Positions 53,689 to 62,625 of a stretch of 64,000 nt of DNA are shown here, piece by piece. The stretch spans positions 558,001-622,000 of the forward strand of contig CAVVIH010000008.1 of NCBI GenBank assembly GCA_963748295.1, read 5' to 3'. The stretch's first letter is position 1, and each line of letters begins with the position of its first letter. The notes under the pieces were generated by a model. The model had not been told where the DNA came from and made no database searches. It saw only the letters and a list, made by a program, of their open reading frames with translations. The position numbers and the translations under genes were made by a program. Source of the stretch: CAVVIH01 sp963748295 (GTDB lineage: Bacteria; Acidobacteriota; Vicinamibacteria; Vicinamibacterales; 2-12-FULL-66-21).

Positions 53689-54168
53689 ATGGGCATCAAA
53701 CCAGGCTGGACCGGGCGCGTCTTCGAGGACTTTGAGACCGGAGACATCTACGAGCACCCGCTCGGCCGCACGGTCACGCAGGCGGACAACATCTGGTTCA
53801 CCTGCGTGACGATGAACACCAACCCGATTCACTTCGACGCGGAGTATGCGAGCAGGACGGAATTCAAGCGCCCGCTGGTGAACTCGTGCTTCACGCTCGC
53901 GCTCGTCACCGGGCAGTCGGTGATCGACCTGACGATCAACGCCGTCGCCAACCTTGGCTGGGACGAAGTCCGTCTGCCCAATCCGCTGTTCGAGGGGGAC
54001 ACGGTCTACGCGAAGAGCGAGGTACTGGAGACGCGCGAGTCGAAATCACGGCCGAACGTCGGCATCGTGAAAGTGAAGACGACCGGCCTGAATCAGCACG
54101 GCACGCCGGTCATCGAATTCACGCGCACGTTCATGATCTGGAAGCGGGGACACACTCCCAAACGGTAA
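53689..54168 (+). CDS. MaoC-family hydratase
   Basis: 159 residues, starting directly after the CoA-transferase stop. The hot-dog-fold hydratase motif is present: TVTQADNIWFTCVTMNTNPIHFDAEYASRTEFKRPLVNSCFTLAL, containing the catalytic Asp/His pair (NPIHFD). It resembles mesaconyl-CoA and enoyl-CoA hydratases. It is predicted to hydrate the enoyl-CoA made by the acyl-CoA dehydrogenase encoded two genes upstream. Confidence 0.88.
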   Translation: MGIKPGWTGRVFEDFETGDIYEHPLGRTVTQADNIWFTCVTMNTNPIHFDAEYASRTEFKRPLVNSCFTLALVTGQSVIDLTINAVANLGWDEVRLPNPLFEGDTVYAKSEVLETRESKSRPNVGIVKVKTTGLNQHGTPVIEFTRTFMIWKRGHTPKR

Positions 54169-54226
54169 ATCCCAAATCCCACGTCCCAAACCCTAAGTTC
54201 TTTGGGATTGGGTATTTGGGAGTTGG
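54167..54226. repeat. CCCAAATCCC hairpin repeat between convergent genes
   Basis: The left arm AATCCCAAATCCCACGTCCC (54167-54186) and following bases pair with TTTGGGATTGGGTATTTGGG (54201-54220). The stop of the MaoC gene lies in its first bases, and the convergent ankyrin gene ends nine bases beyond. It is suited to act as a bidirectional terminator and belongs to the same family as 52425-52488. Confidence 0.75.
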
Positions 54227-54234
54227 AGATTGAT

Positions 54235-55888
54235 TTAGTCCCACCAAAAGCCAAACCATCCTGTCCGCTTCAAGTCTTCGGCTAGTGCGGCGATCTGGTC
54301 GGGCCGGGACAACGGCATGATGGAAGACTGCGCCTGATCGACCATGTCCGGACAGAAGGCGACCATGCGCTCGGCTACGGTCTTCGCCTCTTTGACTGGC
54401 CCGCTGAAACGTCCGTCCAGGAAGTCAAAGCCGCAACCGGCGAGGATGAACGGATTCTCCTTCTCCATCTCCATCAGCCACGAAACGACTGCCTCTGTGT
54501 CGTGACCCTTGTTGATGCCGTTGGTGCCGCAGGCGAGCACGGCAGCGTACTTGTTCGCGGTGGGCATCAGGATGAGTGGCAAACGCCCATCTTCGGGGAT
54601 CGCGCCGGTATAGACGAGGGTGAATCCCTCCCGAAGGATTTCCTCCTGCAGTCTCGCCAGGAGCAGAAAGGCCTGGTCCGAACCGGCTTCCGGCGGTTTG
54701 ACGGGCTCGTTGAAATGCGGTCCGAGGTACCTGGCAATCGCGACGTTATGGAAGTACGTGACGCCCTTCCGGCGGCGCCACGGTGCCGGTTTGCGGTTGA
54801 ACAGCTCGCCGAGCCGGCCAGCGGCGGCTACGAAAGCGCGCTCCCTCGCCAGACGCGGCAATTCCTTCAGCTCCGTGCGAACCTGGTCGATCGCGTCGCC
54901 GGCGAGTCCGAGCCTGGCTTTGAGGAGCGCGCGCGCCTTGGGACTGTTGCCCTTGGAGTGCTCGAGGATGCCCTTGCCATCGGCGTCCGTCGCGGTCGAA
55001 TCGGCGCCGCCGTCGATGAGCGCGGCGAGCACTTCTGCCGTTCCGAATCGGACCAGGTATTGAAAGGCGGTGATGCCGCCGGCGTTCGCGTTCGGATCGG
55101 CGCCGGCGGCGAGCAGGATCCGGACGACCTCCACGGAGTCGGAGGCGAGCAAAAGAGGCGTGCGTCCGCCTTTGTCACTTGCATCGGCCGCAGCCCCGGC
55201 GTCGATCAACGCGCGGGCGACGTCAGCTTGGCCCGATAGCGCCGCCCAGTGAAGGGCCGTCCGCTGCATGTCGTCCCGCGCATCGACCGGCGTGCCGCCG
55301 GCAAGGAGCGTCCGGACGCGGTCGATCAAGCCGGCGCGCGCCGCGTCGTGCAGGCCGACGTCCGAGGCCGGCGCCGCCGCCATGACCTTGCGAAGGTGGC
55401 TGGCGACACGCTTGCCGACGATCTCCGCGAACGTGAGGGCTGTGAAGCCCGAGCAATCCTTGATGAATGGATCCGCCCCATGCTCCAGGAGGATCTTCAC
55501 GAGCGGCAGATTGTTGCCAGTCGCGGCATTCATCAGCGGCGTACAGGCCGTCGAGCTGGTGGCCCTTGCGTACAGCCTTGGCGTTGACGTCGGCGCCCCG
55601 TGCGATCAGCACTCGAACGAGGGGTTCGCTGCCCTTCGCGGACGCCAAATGGAGCAGCGTCTCGCCCATATCGTTGGTGGCGGAAGGGCTCGCACCCGCG
55701 GCGAGCAGCGCCTCGAGCACGGTGGGGTTGTCGTAGACGACTGCCGCCAACACCGGCGAGATGTGAAAGCCCTTGGCGACCGCATCGAGCGGCAGGTCGG
55801 ACGTGATCAGCGCGAGTGCCGTTTCGGTTTCACCCGCCTTGATGGCGCTCGTAAGCTGGAAGAGCTTCGGATTGTCGAGCGCCTTCAT
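54235..55888 (-). CDS. Ankyrin-repeat protein with DUF4253-like C-terminal domain, frameshifted
   Basis: About 550 residues after skipping one base near 55543. Residues 1-300 are ankyrin repeats (HISPVLAAVVYDNPTVLEALLAAGASPSATNDMGETLLHLASAKG, TALHWAALSGQADVARALIDAGA). The C-terminal 190 residues resemble DUF4253: LILMPTANKYAAVLACGTNGINKGHDTEAVVSWLMEMEKENPFILAGCGFDFL, AFCPDMVDQAQ, GWFGFWWD. No signal peptide. It is the last gene of an operon with MmgE/PrpD (ATGA overlap). Function unknown; it may bind a partner protein. Confidence 0.78.
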
Positions 55889-57267
55889 GCGCGCTCACCG
55901 GGAGAAACCGTGACGCTCATCAGCTCACGGACGTCCGAAAGCTGTTCGAACGTGCGTAACAACACGAGCGACTTCCGCGCCGACGGCTCGGGAATCGTCC
56001 GTGTCGCGCACGAGAGGAACTTCGCATCGAGCTCGGCACCCGACGCAGGGTTGTCGGGATAGCCGCGTGCGCCATTCGCGGCGCCCGTGAGAACCTTGCC
56101 GTCGCGGAGATGCAGGCGGACGCGCGCCTGCGTCAGCGGCGGCGCATCGACGCCGAGCGACGGATCGACGCTCATCCGGACGCGCGCCATGAGCGACGTG
56201 ACGCGTGGATCCGATAGCCGGTCGGGCTCGAATGTCTCCACGCCGACGTCGCCGAACACGATCGCCGCGGCCGCACAGAACGGCATGCTGAACTTGCCCT
56301 CGAGGCCGGTTGCCGGCCGGTCGTAAATCAGAATCGTCGGGACAATGCGATCGACGTCGATCTCGACGCGTTCCACTTCGTCCGCCACGATCGCCTCGCG
56401 TTGACGGAGCGCGAGAATCGCGTCGAGCGAAGAGTGAGTGCCGGCGCACGACGGATAGAGCTTCACGGTGATCCCCGTGTCGACAATCTCCCAGCGAACG
56501 CCGAGGTCGGCGATCTCGCGGCCCAGATCGTCGCGTTCGCTGTCCATCGCTCGAAGAAACCCTTGAGGACCGTCGAGCGCAAGGTCGCTGCCTGTCATGC
56601 CGCTTCGCGCCAGCAGCGCCGCCACCACGCCGTCGCGTGCCGCCAGTCCGGCGTGCAGCGGCTTGATCATCGTCCCGAAGTTCTCCTTCAACCCGGACGC
56701 CTCCGAGGCCGCGATGGCGATTGCGTGGCCCGCCGCGCGCGCGTCGAGGCCGAGCAGTCGGCTGCAGGCGGCGGCGGCGCCGATCGCGCCGAGTGTCGAG
56801 GTGCAGTGCCAGCCGCGCTGATAGTGCCGGGGGTTCATCAGACGGCCAAGCCGCGCCTCGATCTCGAAGCCGATGACGTAAGCCTGGACGAGTCGCGCGC
56901 CGGGTGCACCGGCCAGCTCCCCTGCGGCCAGCAGCGCCGGGACGAGCGGCGCGCTCGGGTGGGCGAGCGACACGAAGCACATGTCGTCGTAGTCGAGCGC
57001 GTGCGCGGCGGTGCCGTTGGCGAGCGCCGCGTTGGACGCGCTCGCTCGCAAACCGGTCCCGAGTACGGTGCAGGCATTGCCGCCATCCGCGGCAATCACG
57101 TTCTGCACCGCGCGGCTTGCCGGTTCGGACGCGCCGGCGAGCGCGACGCCAACCGTGTCGAGAATCGCTGCCGCGGCGCGGCGGCGCGCCTCCGGCGGCG
57201 GCGCCGAGTCGGTCGCGAAGGCGGCGAGTGCGGGAATCGTCGACAGCCGCGTCGTGCCGATGCTCAT
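55885..57267 (-). CDS. MmgE/PrpD-family protein
   Basis: 460 residues from ATG 57267. Family blocks: AAAAILDTVGVALAGASEPASRAV, NAALANGTAAHALDYDDMCFVSLAHPSAPLVPALLA, GWHCTSTLGAIGAAAAC, GTMIKPLHAGLAARDGVVAALLA and KLYPSCAGTHSSLDAIL. The family includes 2-methylcitrate dehydratase, cis-aconitate decarboxylase and related isomerases. Residues cannot settle which activity applies. It overlaps the TPP beta-subunit gene upstream and the ankyrin gene downstream, both by ATGA. Confidence 0.87.
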   Translation of the reverse strand: MSIGTTRLSTIPALAAFATDSAPPPEARRRAAAAILDTVGVALAGASEPASRAVQNVIAADGGNACTVLGTGLRASASNAALANGTAAHALDYDDMCFVSLAHPSAPLVPALLAAGELAGAPGARLVQAYVIGFEIEARLGRLMNPRHYQRGWHCTSTLGAIGAAAACSRLLGLDARAAGHAIAIAASEASGLKENFGTMIKPLHAGLAARDGVVAALLARSGMTGSDLALDGPQGFLRAMDSERDDLGREIADLGVRWEIVDTGITVKLYPSCAGTHSSLDAILALRQREAIVADEVERVEIDVDRIVPTILIYDRPATGLEGKFSMPFCAAAAIVFGDVGVETFEPDRLSDPRVTSLMARVRMSVDPSLGVDAPPLTQARVRLHLRDGKVLTGAANGARGYPDNPASGAELDAKFLSCATRTIPEPSARKSLVLLRTFEQLSDVRELMSVTVSPGERA

Positions 57268-57884
57268 GTTCGTTCGCCCGCGGTTGCGGGCTCGGCGCAT
57301 CCGATCGCCGCCATGAAGCGCTGCTTGATGAAGACGCAGTCGAGCGGCGGCTTAGCCGCCGGCGCCGACTCCTGGACCTTCACCACGATCATCCAGGGTC
57401 CCTTCGACTCGCTTCGCTCGCTCAGGGCAGGCCCGGAAGCACTCGTTGTCTGGGCGAGCGCTTCCGCCAGCGCGTCTGCCGAGCGGGCGGTCACACACGC
57501 CGTGAAACCCATCGCTCGCGCGGCAGCCTCGAGATCGGCGCCGTGCGCGGTCGCGGTGTCCTGACCGCCGGTCGTGGCGTAGCGCTCGTTGTCGAGCACG
57601 ATCAGCACGAAGTTGGCCGGCTGCTTCCAGCCGATCGTTGCGAGCGATCCGAGATTCATCAGCAGCGACCCGTCGCCATCGAGCACGTGCACCCGAAGGC
57701 CGGGCTGTGCAAGCGCGAGCCCGAGACCGATCGACGAGGCGAGTCCCATGCTGCCCCAGGTGTAGAAGTTGGCCGGCCGATCGCCGGCGGCGAAGAGATC
57801 GTAGGCGGGGTAGCCGAGACTGGCGACAATCGGCGCGTCACCCGCCGCGCGGACCACGTGACCGATGGCTTCGAGGCTCGTCAT
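57264..57884 (-). CDS. TPP-dependent decarboxylase, beta subunit (sulfopyruvate/phosphonopyruvate decarboxylase-like)
   Basis: 206 residues from ATG 57884, ATGA overlap with the alpha subunit. TPP-binding half of a ComE-type enzyme: PANFYTWGSMGLASSIGLGLALAQP and the motif GDGSLLMNLGSLATIGWKQPANFVLIVLDN. The last 55 residues are less conserved and contain an in-frame insert PALSERSESKGP (about residues 150-161) from a dispersed repeat. The enzyme class decarboxylates 2-oxo acids such as sulfopyruvate; the true substrate here is unknown. It is co-transcribed with MmgE/PrpD. Confidence 0.82.
   Translation of the reverse strand: MTSLEAIGHVVRAAGDAPIVASLGYPAYDLFAAGDRPANFYTWGSMGLASSIGLGLALAQPGLRVHVLDGDGSLLMNLGSLATIGWKQPANFVLIVLDNERYATTGGQDTATAHGADLEAAARAMGFTACVTARSADALAEALAQTTSASGPALSERSESKGPWMIVVKVQESAPAAKPPLDCVFIKQRFMAAIGCAEPATAGERT
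57400..57428. repeat. SERSESK-coding dispersed repeat, copy inside the beta subunit
   Basis: 29 bases, an exact reverse complement of 58400-58428, with core TCGACTCGCTTCGCTC. It is in frame on the minus strand and encodes ALSERSESKG in a loop near the C-terminus of the beta subunit. Confidence 0.85.
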
Positions 57885-58432
57885 GCGGCTGGCTTCGGCG
57901 GCATGGTCACCCGCCGCGGCAGCTGGCAGACGCCGGGGATGCGCGTGCCGAACGCGGTCTGCCCGACCAGTTGCACCGTCGTCGCGGTGGTCTCTGCCGT
58001 CTCGGCGACCGCGACCGGCAGGCCGAGCGCGTCGCAGATCGGCGCGACGGCGCGTCCCATCGGCACCTGTGCCGCATTCCACTCGCCCGCGTCGCCGCGC
58101 ATGCTGACGATCACGAGCACAGGGATCTGGTACGGCAGCAAGAGCGAACCGAGCGCGTTGAGCGAATTGCCAAGGCCGCTCGACTGCAGCATGACCGTCG
58201 GCCGCCTGCCGCCGAGATAAAGCCCCGCCGCGATTCCGAAGGCTTCCTCCTCCCGCGTGGCGATCGTCGTCGTCACATCGGAATAGTCGTCGTGCAGGAT
58301 CCTGAGCACGTGCGAGAGCGGGTTATCCGGGACGTAGACGACGTCGCGGCTCCCAGCGGCATGAAGGCCGGTACATACGCCCACCGCCCAGTCTGCCCTG
58401 CCCTGAGCGAGCGAAGCGAGTCGAAGGGCCAC
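57881..58432 (-). CDS. TPP-dependent decarboxylase, alpha subunit (ComD-like)
   Basis: 183 residues if started at GTG 58432; a GTG at 58384 is an alternative and fits the family better. Conserved pieces: GSRDVVYVPDNPLSHVL, TREEEAFGIAAGLYLGG with the TPP-activating Glu, and VMLQSSGLGNSLNALGSLLLPYQIPVLVIVSMRGD. It forms the pyrimidine-binding half with the adjacent beta subunit. The 5' end contains a dispersed repeat that would code RLASLAQGR, so the repeat may lie in the leader. Confidence 0.8.
   Translation of the reverse strand: MALRLASLAQGRADWAVGVCTGLHAAGSRDVVYVPDNPLSHVLRILHDDYSDVTTTIATREEEAFGIAAGLYLGGRRPTVMLQSSGLGNSLNALGSLLLPYQIPVLVIVSMRGDAGEWNAAQVPMGRAVAPICDALGLPVAVAETAETTATTVQLVGQTAFGTRIPGVCQLPRRVTMPPKPAA
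58400..58428. repeat. SERSESK-type dispersed repeat at the alpha-subunit 5' end
   Basis: 29 bases, core GAGCGAAGCGAGTCGA, identical to 57400-57428 in reverse orientation. It overlaps the first codons of the longest alpha-subunit frame or lies in its leader. Confidence 0.85.
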
Positions 58433-58531
58433 GCGGTGCAGTTTACTCGAAACAATCCTCGTCCCTCGAAGCTCAGCATAAGGCCCGCTTGACGCCCCGC
58501 CCCATCACCTGTATCGTCCCCCTAGCTGGCT

Positions 58532-58879
58532 ATGGGAAAGAGCTCGCCAAAGCACTCGAACGATCGGCTGCAAGGCACGATCGACCTCGTCGTCCTGAAG
58601 CTGCTGGATCGACGGGGGCCGCTGCACGGATACGCGATCACCCAGCACGTCGCGAGCGTCTCGGACAACGTGCTGCGTCTTCAGGAGGGGTCGCTCTATC
58701 CCGCGCTCCATCGCATGACCCAGTCCGGATGGCTGCGCGCCTCCTGGGGCTCGTCGGACAACGGCCGGCGCGCCCGCTACTACGAGATCACCGCGGACGG
58801 CCGCCGGCAGCTCGCCGACGAAAAGAAGAAGTGGGCGGAGCTCACCGACGCCGTGTCTCGCGTGCTGCGGCACGCGTAA
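58532..58879 (+). CDS. PadR-family transcriptional regulator
   Basis: 115 residues. Winged helix LQGTIDLVVLKLLDRRGPLHGYAITQHVASVS, LQEGSLYPALHRMTQSGWLRASW, YYEITADGRRQLADEKKKW. It starts ten bases before the ADOP permease gene on the same strand, the second such pair in the window. It probably represses that permease. Confidence 0.9.
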   Translation: MGKSSPKHSNDRLQGTIDLVVLKLLDRRGPLHGYAITQHVASVSDNVLRLQEGSLYPALHRMTQSGWLRASWGSSDNGRRARYYEITADGRRQLADEKKKWAELTDAVSRVLRHA

Positions 58880-58889
58880 GGAGTCCGCA

Positions 58890-61513
58890 ATGGCCTGGCA
58901 TGATCGGGTCTGGAACCTCCTGCGTCACCGGCGGCTGACCGACGACATCGACGAAGAGCTCCGCTACCACATCGAATCGTCCATTCAGGCGAACATCGCC
59001 TCGGGCATGAGCGCAGCCGATGCGCGTGGCGATGCGCTCGCGCGGTTCGGCAATCCGGTTTCGCTCAGGGACCGCGTGCGTGACGCCGATGTGTTCATGT
59101 TCGCGGACAACCTCCGGCAGGATGTGGGCTTTGCCTTCAGGAGCCTGCGCCGGCGGCCGGGTTTTGCTGCTGTCGCCCTGATGACGATCGCGCTGGGCAT
59201 CGGCGCGACGACCGCCATCTTCACGATCGTCCGAAGCGTGATGCTGCGGCCGCTGCCGTTTCCGGAGCCCGAGAGAATACACGTCATTTCCTACGGCCAG
59301 ACGGGTCTCCCCGTCTGGTTGTATCCCGGCATGTCGGACGAGGGTTATCTCGCCTTCAAAGACGCGAACCGGAGTTACGAGACGATCTCGACGTTCACCA
59401 ACGCGCACGCGACGCTGACCGGCGCGGGCGATGCCACACGCCTCGCGGGCGCAACCGTTACCACAGGGTTCTTCAGGGCGCTCGGCGTCAACGCCGCGAT
59501 CGGCAGAACGTTCGAACCAGCAGACGACCTGCCCGGCAGCGAGAAGAGGGTGCTCGTTTCCGACAACGTATGGCGTGGACGATTTGGCGGTGACGCCACG
59601 CTCGTGGAACGAACCATCATGCTCGATGGTGAGCCGCACCGTGTCGTCGGTATTCTGCCTCCCGGGTTCAGATATCCCGCGGGCGCGGAGTTCTGGACGC
59701 CCTTGACGGTTCGCCTTTCGCCCAACCTCGGGTACGTCCGGCCCGTCATCGGCCGCGTCCGCCAGGGCGTCAGCCTCGAGCAGGCGCAGGCTGATCTCGA
59801 GACCTGGATATCGAGCCTCCCGCCCGATGCACGGCGCGGGAAGGATCTCGTCGCGCGCGTCATCCCGCTGCACGATGCGATGACGGCGGGTGTCCGGCAG
59901 CCGCTCTGGATCTTCGGCGGCGCCGTCGTGTTCGTGCTGTTGATTGCCTCGTCCAATGTGGCGAATCTCCTGCTCATGCGCGCCGTGTCGCGGCGTCAGG
60001 AGATTGCGACGCGTCTCGCGCTCGGCGCCGGCCGCGGCCGTCTGGTGCAGCAACTGCTGACGGAGAGCGCTCTGCTGTCGCTGGTTGGCGGGATCGGTGG
60101 CGCCGCGCTCGCCGGGGTCGCCGGGCCGGCACTGCTGAACCTCGTCCCCGCGGGCCGTCTGCCGCACGACCTCTCCATCCAGATGGACTGGTGGGTGCTG
60201 GCCTTCACCGTGGGCCTCTCGCTGCTGACCGGATTGATCGTCGGCCTTGCGCCCATCGTCCAGACGGCGAGAGATGGTCATCACGGCACGCTGCGCGAGG
60301 TGACCGCCACCGCGACGCGGCAGTCGCACCGGCTGCGCGAGATTCTCGTGGTGGCGGAAGTCGCGCTGACGCTGGTCCTCCTCGTGGGCGCCGGTCTGCT
60401 CGTCCGCAGCTTCCTCGGCCTCCGCGCGGTACCTCTCGGCTTCACGCCCGGCCGTGTCATGACGATGACCGTCGATCTGCCGGAGCTAAAATATCCTGCG
60501 GCTTCGGAGATTGCGCCGTTTCATCAGGAGCTGCTCTCCACACTGTCCACGTTGCCCAACGTGGTCGCGGCTGGAGCGGTGAACTGGCTGCCGCTCGGCG
60601 ACATGGTGATCTGGGGAGACGTCCAGGCCGAAGACCGGAGGGATCTGGTCGGGAAGTACAACGCCACCAAGGTTGTGATCAGTCCCGGCTACTTTGCGGC
60701 GATGGGAATCCCAGTCGTGCGCGGCCGCTCATTCACCGATCGCGACACCGGCGCGAGTCAACCGGTGTTGATCGTCAGTGAGTCCGTCGCGCGGCGGCTG
60801 TGGCCCGATGGCGACGCGATCGGCAAGCGCATGGCGCTCAAGGACAGACCGCAACCGAGCGACTGGCTGACGGTCGTCGGGGTTGTCGGGGACGTCAGGC
60901 AGGGCGGGCTGAGGTCGCAACCGGCGCACGCCGTCTATCAGCCGTACCCGCAGGTCAGGAGCCGGTTCTTCCTCGGGTACATGACCTTCGTCGTGCGCAC
61001 GGACGGCGACCCGGCGCAGGCGGCGCCGATGATGCGCGCCGCGCTCAGCCGGCTGGATCGCGATCTCGCGCCGCAGTCGATGGCCGCGATGGAAGCGATC
61101 ATCGACCGCACGATCGCCGAATCAAAGTTCCAGACCCGTGCCCTGGTCGTGTTCTCGATCGCCGCGCTGTTGCTGGCCGTCGTGGGCATCTACGGCGTGC
61201 TGTCGTCGGCGGTATCGAACGACGGTTCGAGATCGGCGTCCGCATGGCTCTCGGCGCCGACAGGACATCCGTCGTACAAATGGTGCTCCGGCGAACGCTC
61301 GTGCTGACCACCGTCGGTGTCGCGCTTGGCCTCGCCGGATCGTTCGTCTTGACAAGCGTCCTCACGAGGCTGCTCTTCAACGTGACGCCAACCGACCCGG
61401 CCGCGTTCGCCATCGCTGGTATCATCCTGCTCATGTCTGCCCTGGCTGCGGCCTTGCTGCCCGCGCACCGCGCCAGCTCGATCGATCCGCTCGTCGCTCT
61501 CAAGGTGGAATAG
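58890..61513 (+). CDS. FtsX/MacB-type permease (ADOP family), frameshifted near the end
   Basis: About 874 residues once one missing base near 61222 is restored (VSNDG then FEIGVRMALGADR). Permease-prefix domain at 1-80 (DDIDEELRYHIESSIQANIASG), then GFAFRSLRRRPGFAAVALMTIALGIGATTAI, the MacB periplasmic domain, a central FtsX block (FVLLIASSNVANLLLMRAVSRRQEIATRLALGAGRGRL), a second periplasmic part and a last block ending SSIDPLVALKVE. No ATPase gene is adjacent. Substrate unknown. An S41 protease starts one base after its stop. Confidence 0.87.
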
Positions 61514-61514
61514 G

Positions 61515-62594
61515 ATGCTGAAGAGAACCCGAACGATTGGCCTCATCGCGGTCGCGATCATCGCGGCGGCCGCTTTCGGTTTGTCCGCCCTGCAGCAGCC
61601 GTCCGCTGCGGCGCTCGACGCGGCGACCCGGAAGCAGGTGATCGACGGCGCGATCGAGCACATGCAGCGCGCCTACATCTTTGCGGACGTGGCGGAGAAG
61701 ATGTCCGCCTCCCTTCAGGAGCGCGCGGCGAAGGGCGAATACGACAACACGACGAGCCCGCGTGAGTTCGCCGAGACGCTGACGAGGCACCTGCAGGACG
61801 TCAGCCACGACAAACACCTGCGGATCCTCTATAACGCCGACGGCTTTCCCCCGCAGCGGTCAGGCCCGCCGACTGCCGAAGAGCGCGCCCAGCGGCTCGC
61901 CGACGAGCGGCGACGAAATTTCGGGTTCCAGCGCGTCGAGCGCCTGGACGGCAACGTCGGCTACATCGAGCTGCTCGGATTCAGCGGCTCCGAGGAAGTG
62001 GCCGAGGCCGCGGTGCCGGCGATGAACTTCGTCGCCAATACCGACGCGCTCATCTTCGACCTGCGGCGCAACGGCGGCGGGTCGCCGGTGACGATCGGGC
62101 TGATCTCCAGCTACCTGTTCGACACCGTCGTGCATCTGAACGACTTCTACATCCGCGAATTCGACCGCACGCAGCAGTTCTTCACCAAGGCCGATGTCCA
62201 GGGACCGCGGTACGGCGAGAAGAAGCCGGTGTTCGTGCTGACCAGCAGCCGCACGTTCTCGGCCGCCGAGGAATTCACCTACAACCTCAAGAGCCTGAAG
62301 CGCGCGACGATCGTCGGCGAGACGACCGGCGGCGGCGCGCATCCCGGCGGCGTCCGGCGCATCACCGATCAGTTCGGGATCTGGCTGCCGAACGGCCGGG
62401 CCATCAACCCGATCACGAAAACGAACTGGGAAGGTGTCGGCATCGAGCCGGACATCAAGGTCGAGATCGCGCAGGCGCTGCAGGCGGCGCATCTCGCCGC
62501 CCTGGGGAAGATTCGCGACACCGCCAGCGACGATCGACACCGCCAACAGCTGGATGCCGCTATCGCGGCGCTGAAGGAGGACGCCGCGAAATAG
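61515..62594 (+). CDS. S41-family periplasmic peptidase (IRBP/tail-specific-protease-like)
   Basis: 359 residues. Signal-anchor VAIIAAAAFGLSALQ. N-terminal helical domain (DGAIEHMQRAYIFADVAEKM), then the protease core: GNVGYIELLGFSG, ALIFDLRRNGGGSP, the nucleophile Ser in TSSRTFSAAEEFTYN and the basic residue in NLKSLKRATIVGE. There is no PDZ domain, which is typical of this S41 subgroup. It is one base from the ADOP permease and probably co-transcribed. Substrate unknown. Confidence 0.88.
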   Translation: MLKRTRTIGLIAVAIIAAAAFGLSALQQPSAAALDAATRKQVIDGAIEHMQRAYIFADVAEKMSASLQERAAKGEYDNTTSPREFAETLTRHLQDVSHDKHLRILYNADGFPPQRSGPPTAEERAQRLADERRRNFGFQRVERLDGNVGYIELLGFSGSEEVAEAAVPAMNFVANTDALIFDLRRNGGGSPVTIGLISSYLFDTVVHLNDFYIREFDRTQQFFTKADVQGPRYGEKKPVFVLTSSRTFSAAEEFTYNLKSLKRATIVGETTGGGAHPGGVRRITDQFGIWLPNGRAINPITKTNWEGVGIEPDIKVEIAQALQAAHLAALGKIRDTASDDRHRQQLDAAIAALKEDAAK

Positions 62595-62625
62595 CGCGGC
62601 GTCCGCCTTCTTTCCACGTTGCGCC

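Noticed and set aside
52507..54168. Itaconate degradation assignment for CoA-transferase plus MaoC
   Set aside because: The citramalyl-CoA lyase is missing and the CoA-transferase family is too broad in specificity to name the substrate.
54167..54226. Ordinary intrinsic terminator
   Set aside because: It may terminate, but arms related to those at 52425-52488 show that it belongs to a dispersed repeat family, and it lacks a clear T-run.
57264..58432. Calling the TPP subunits sulfopyruvate decarboxylase comD/comE
   Set aside because: No other coenzyme M or sulfonate gene is present; the same fold serves phosphonopyruvate and other 2-oxo acids.
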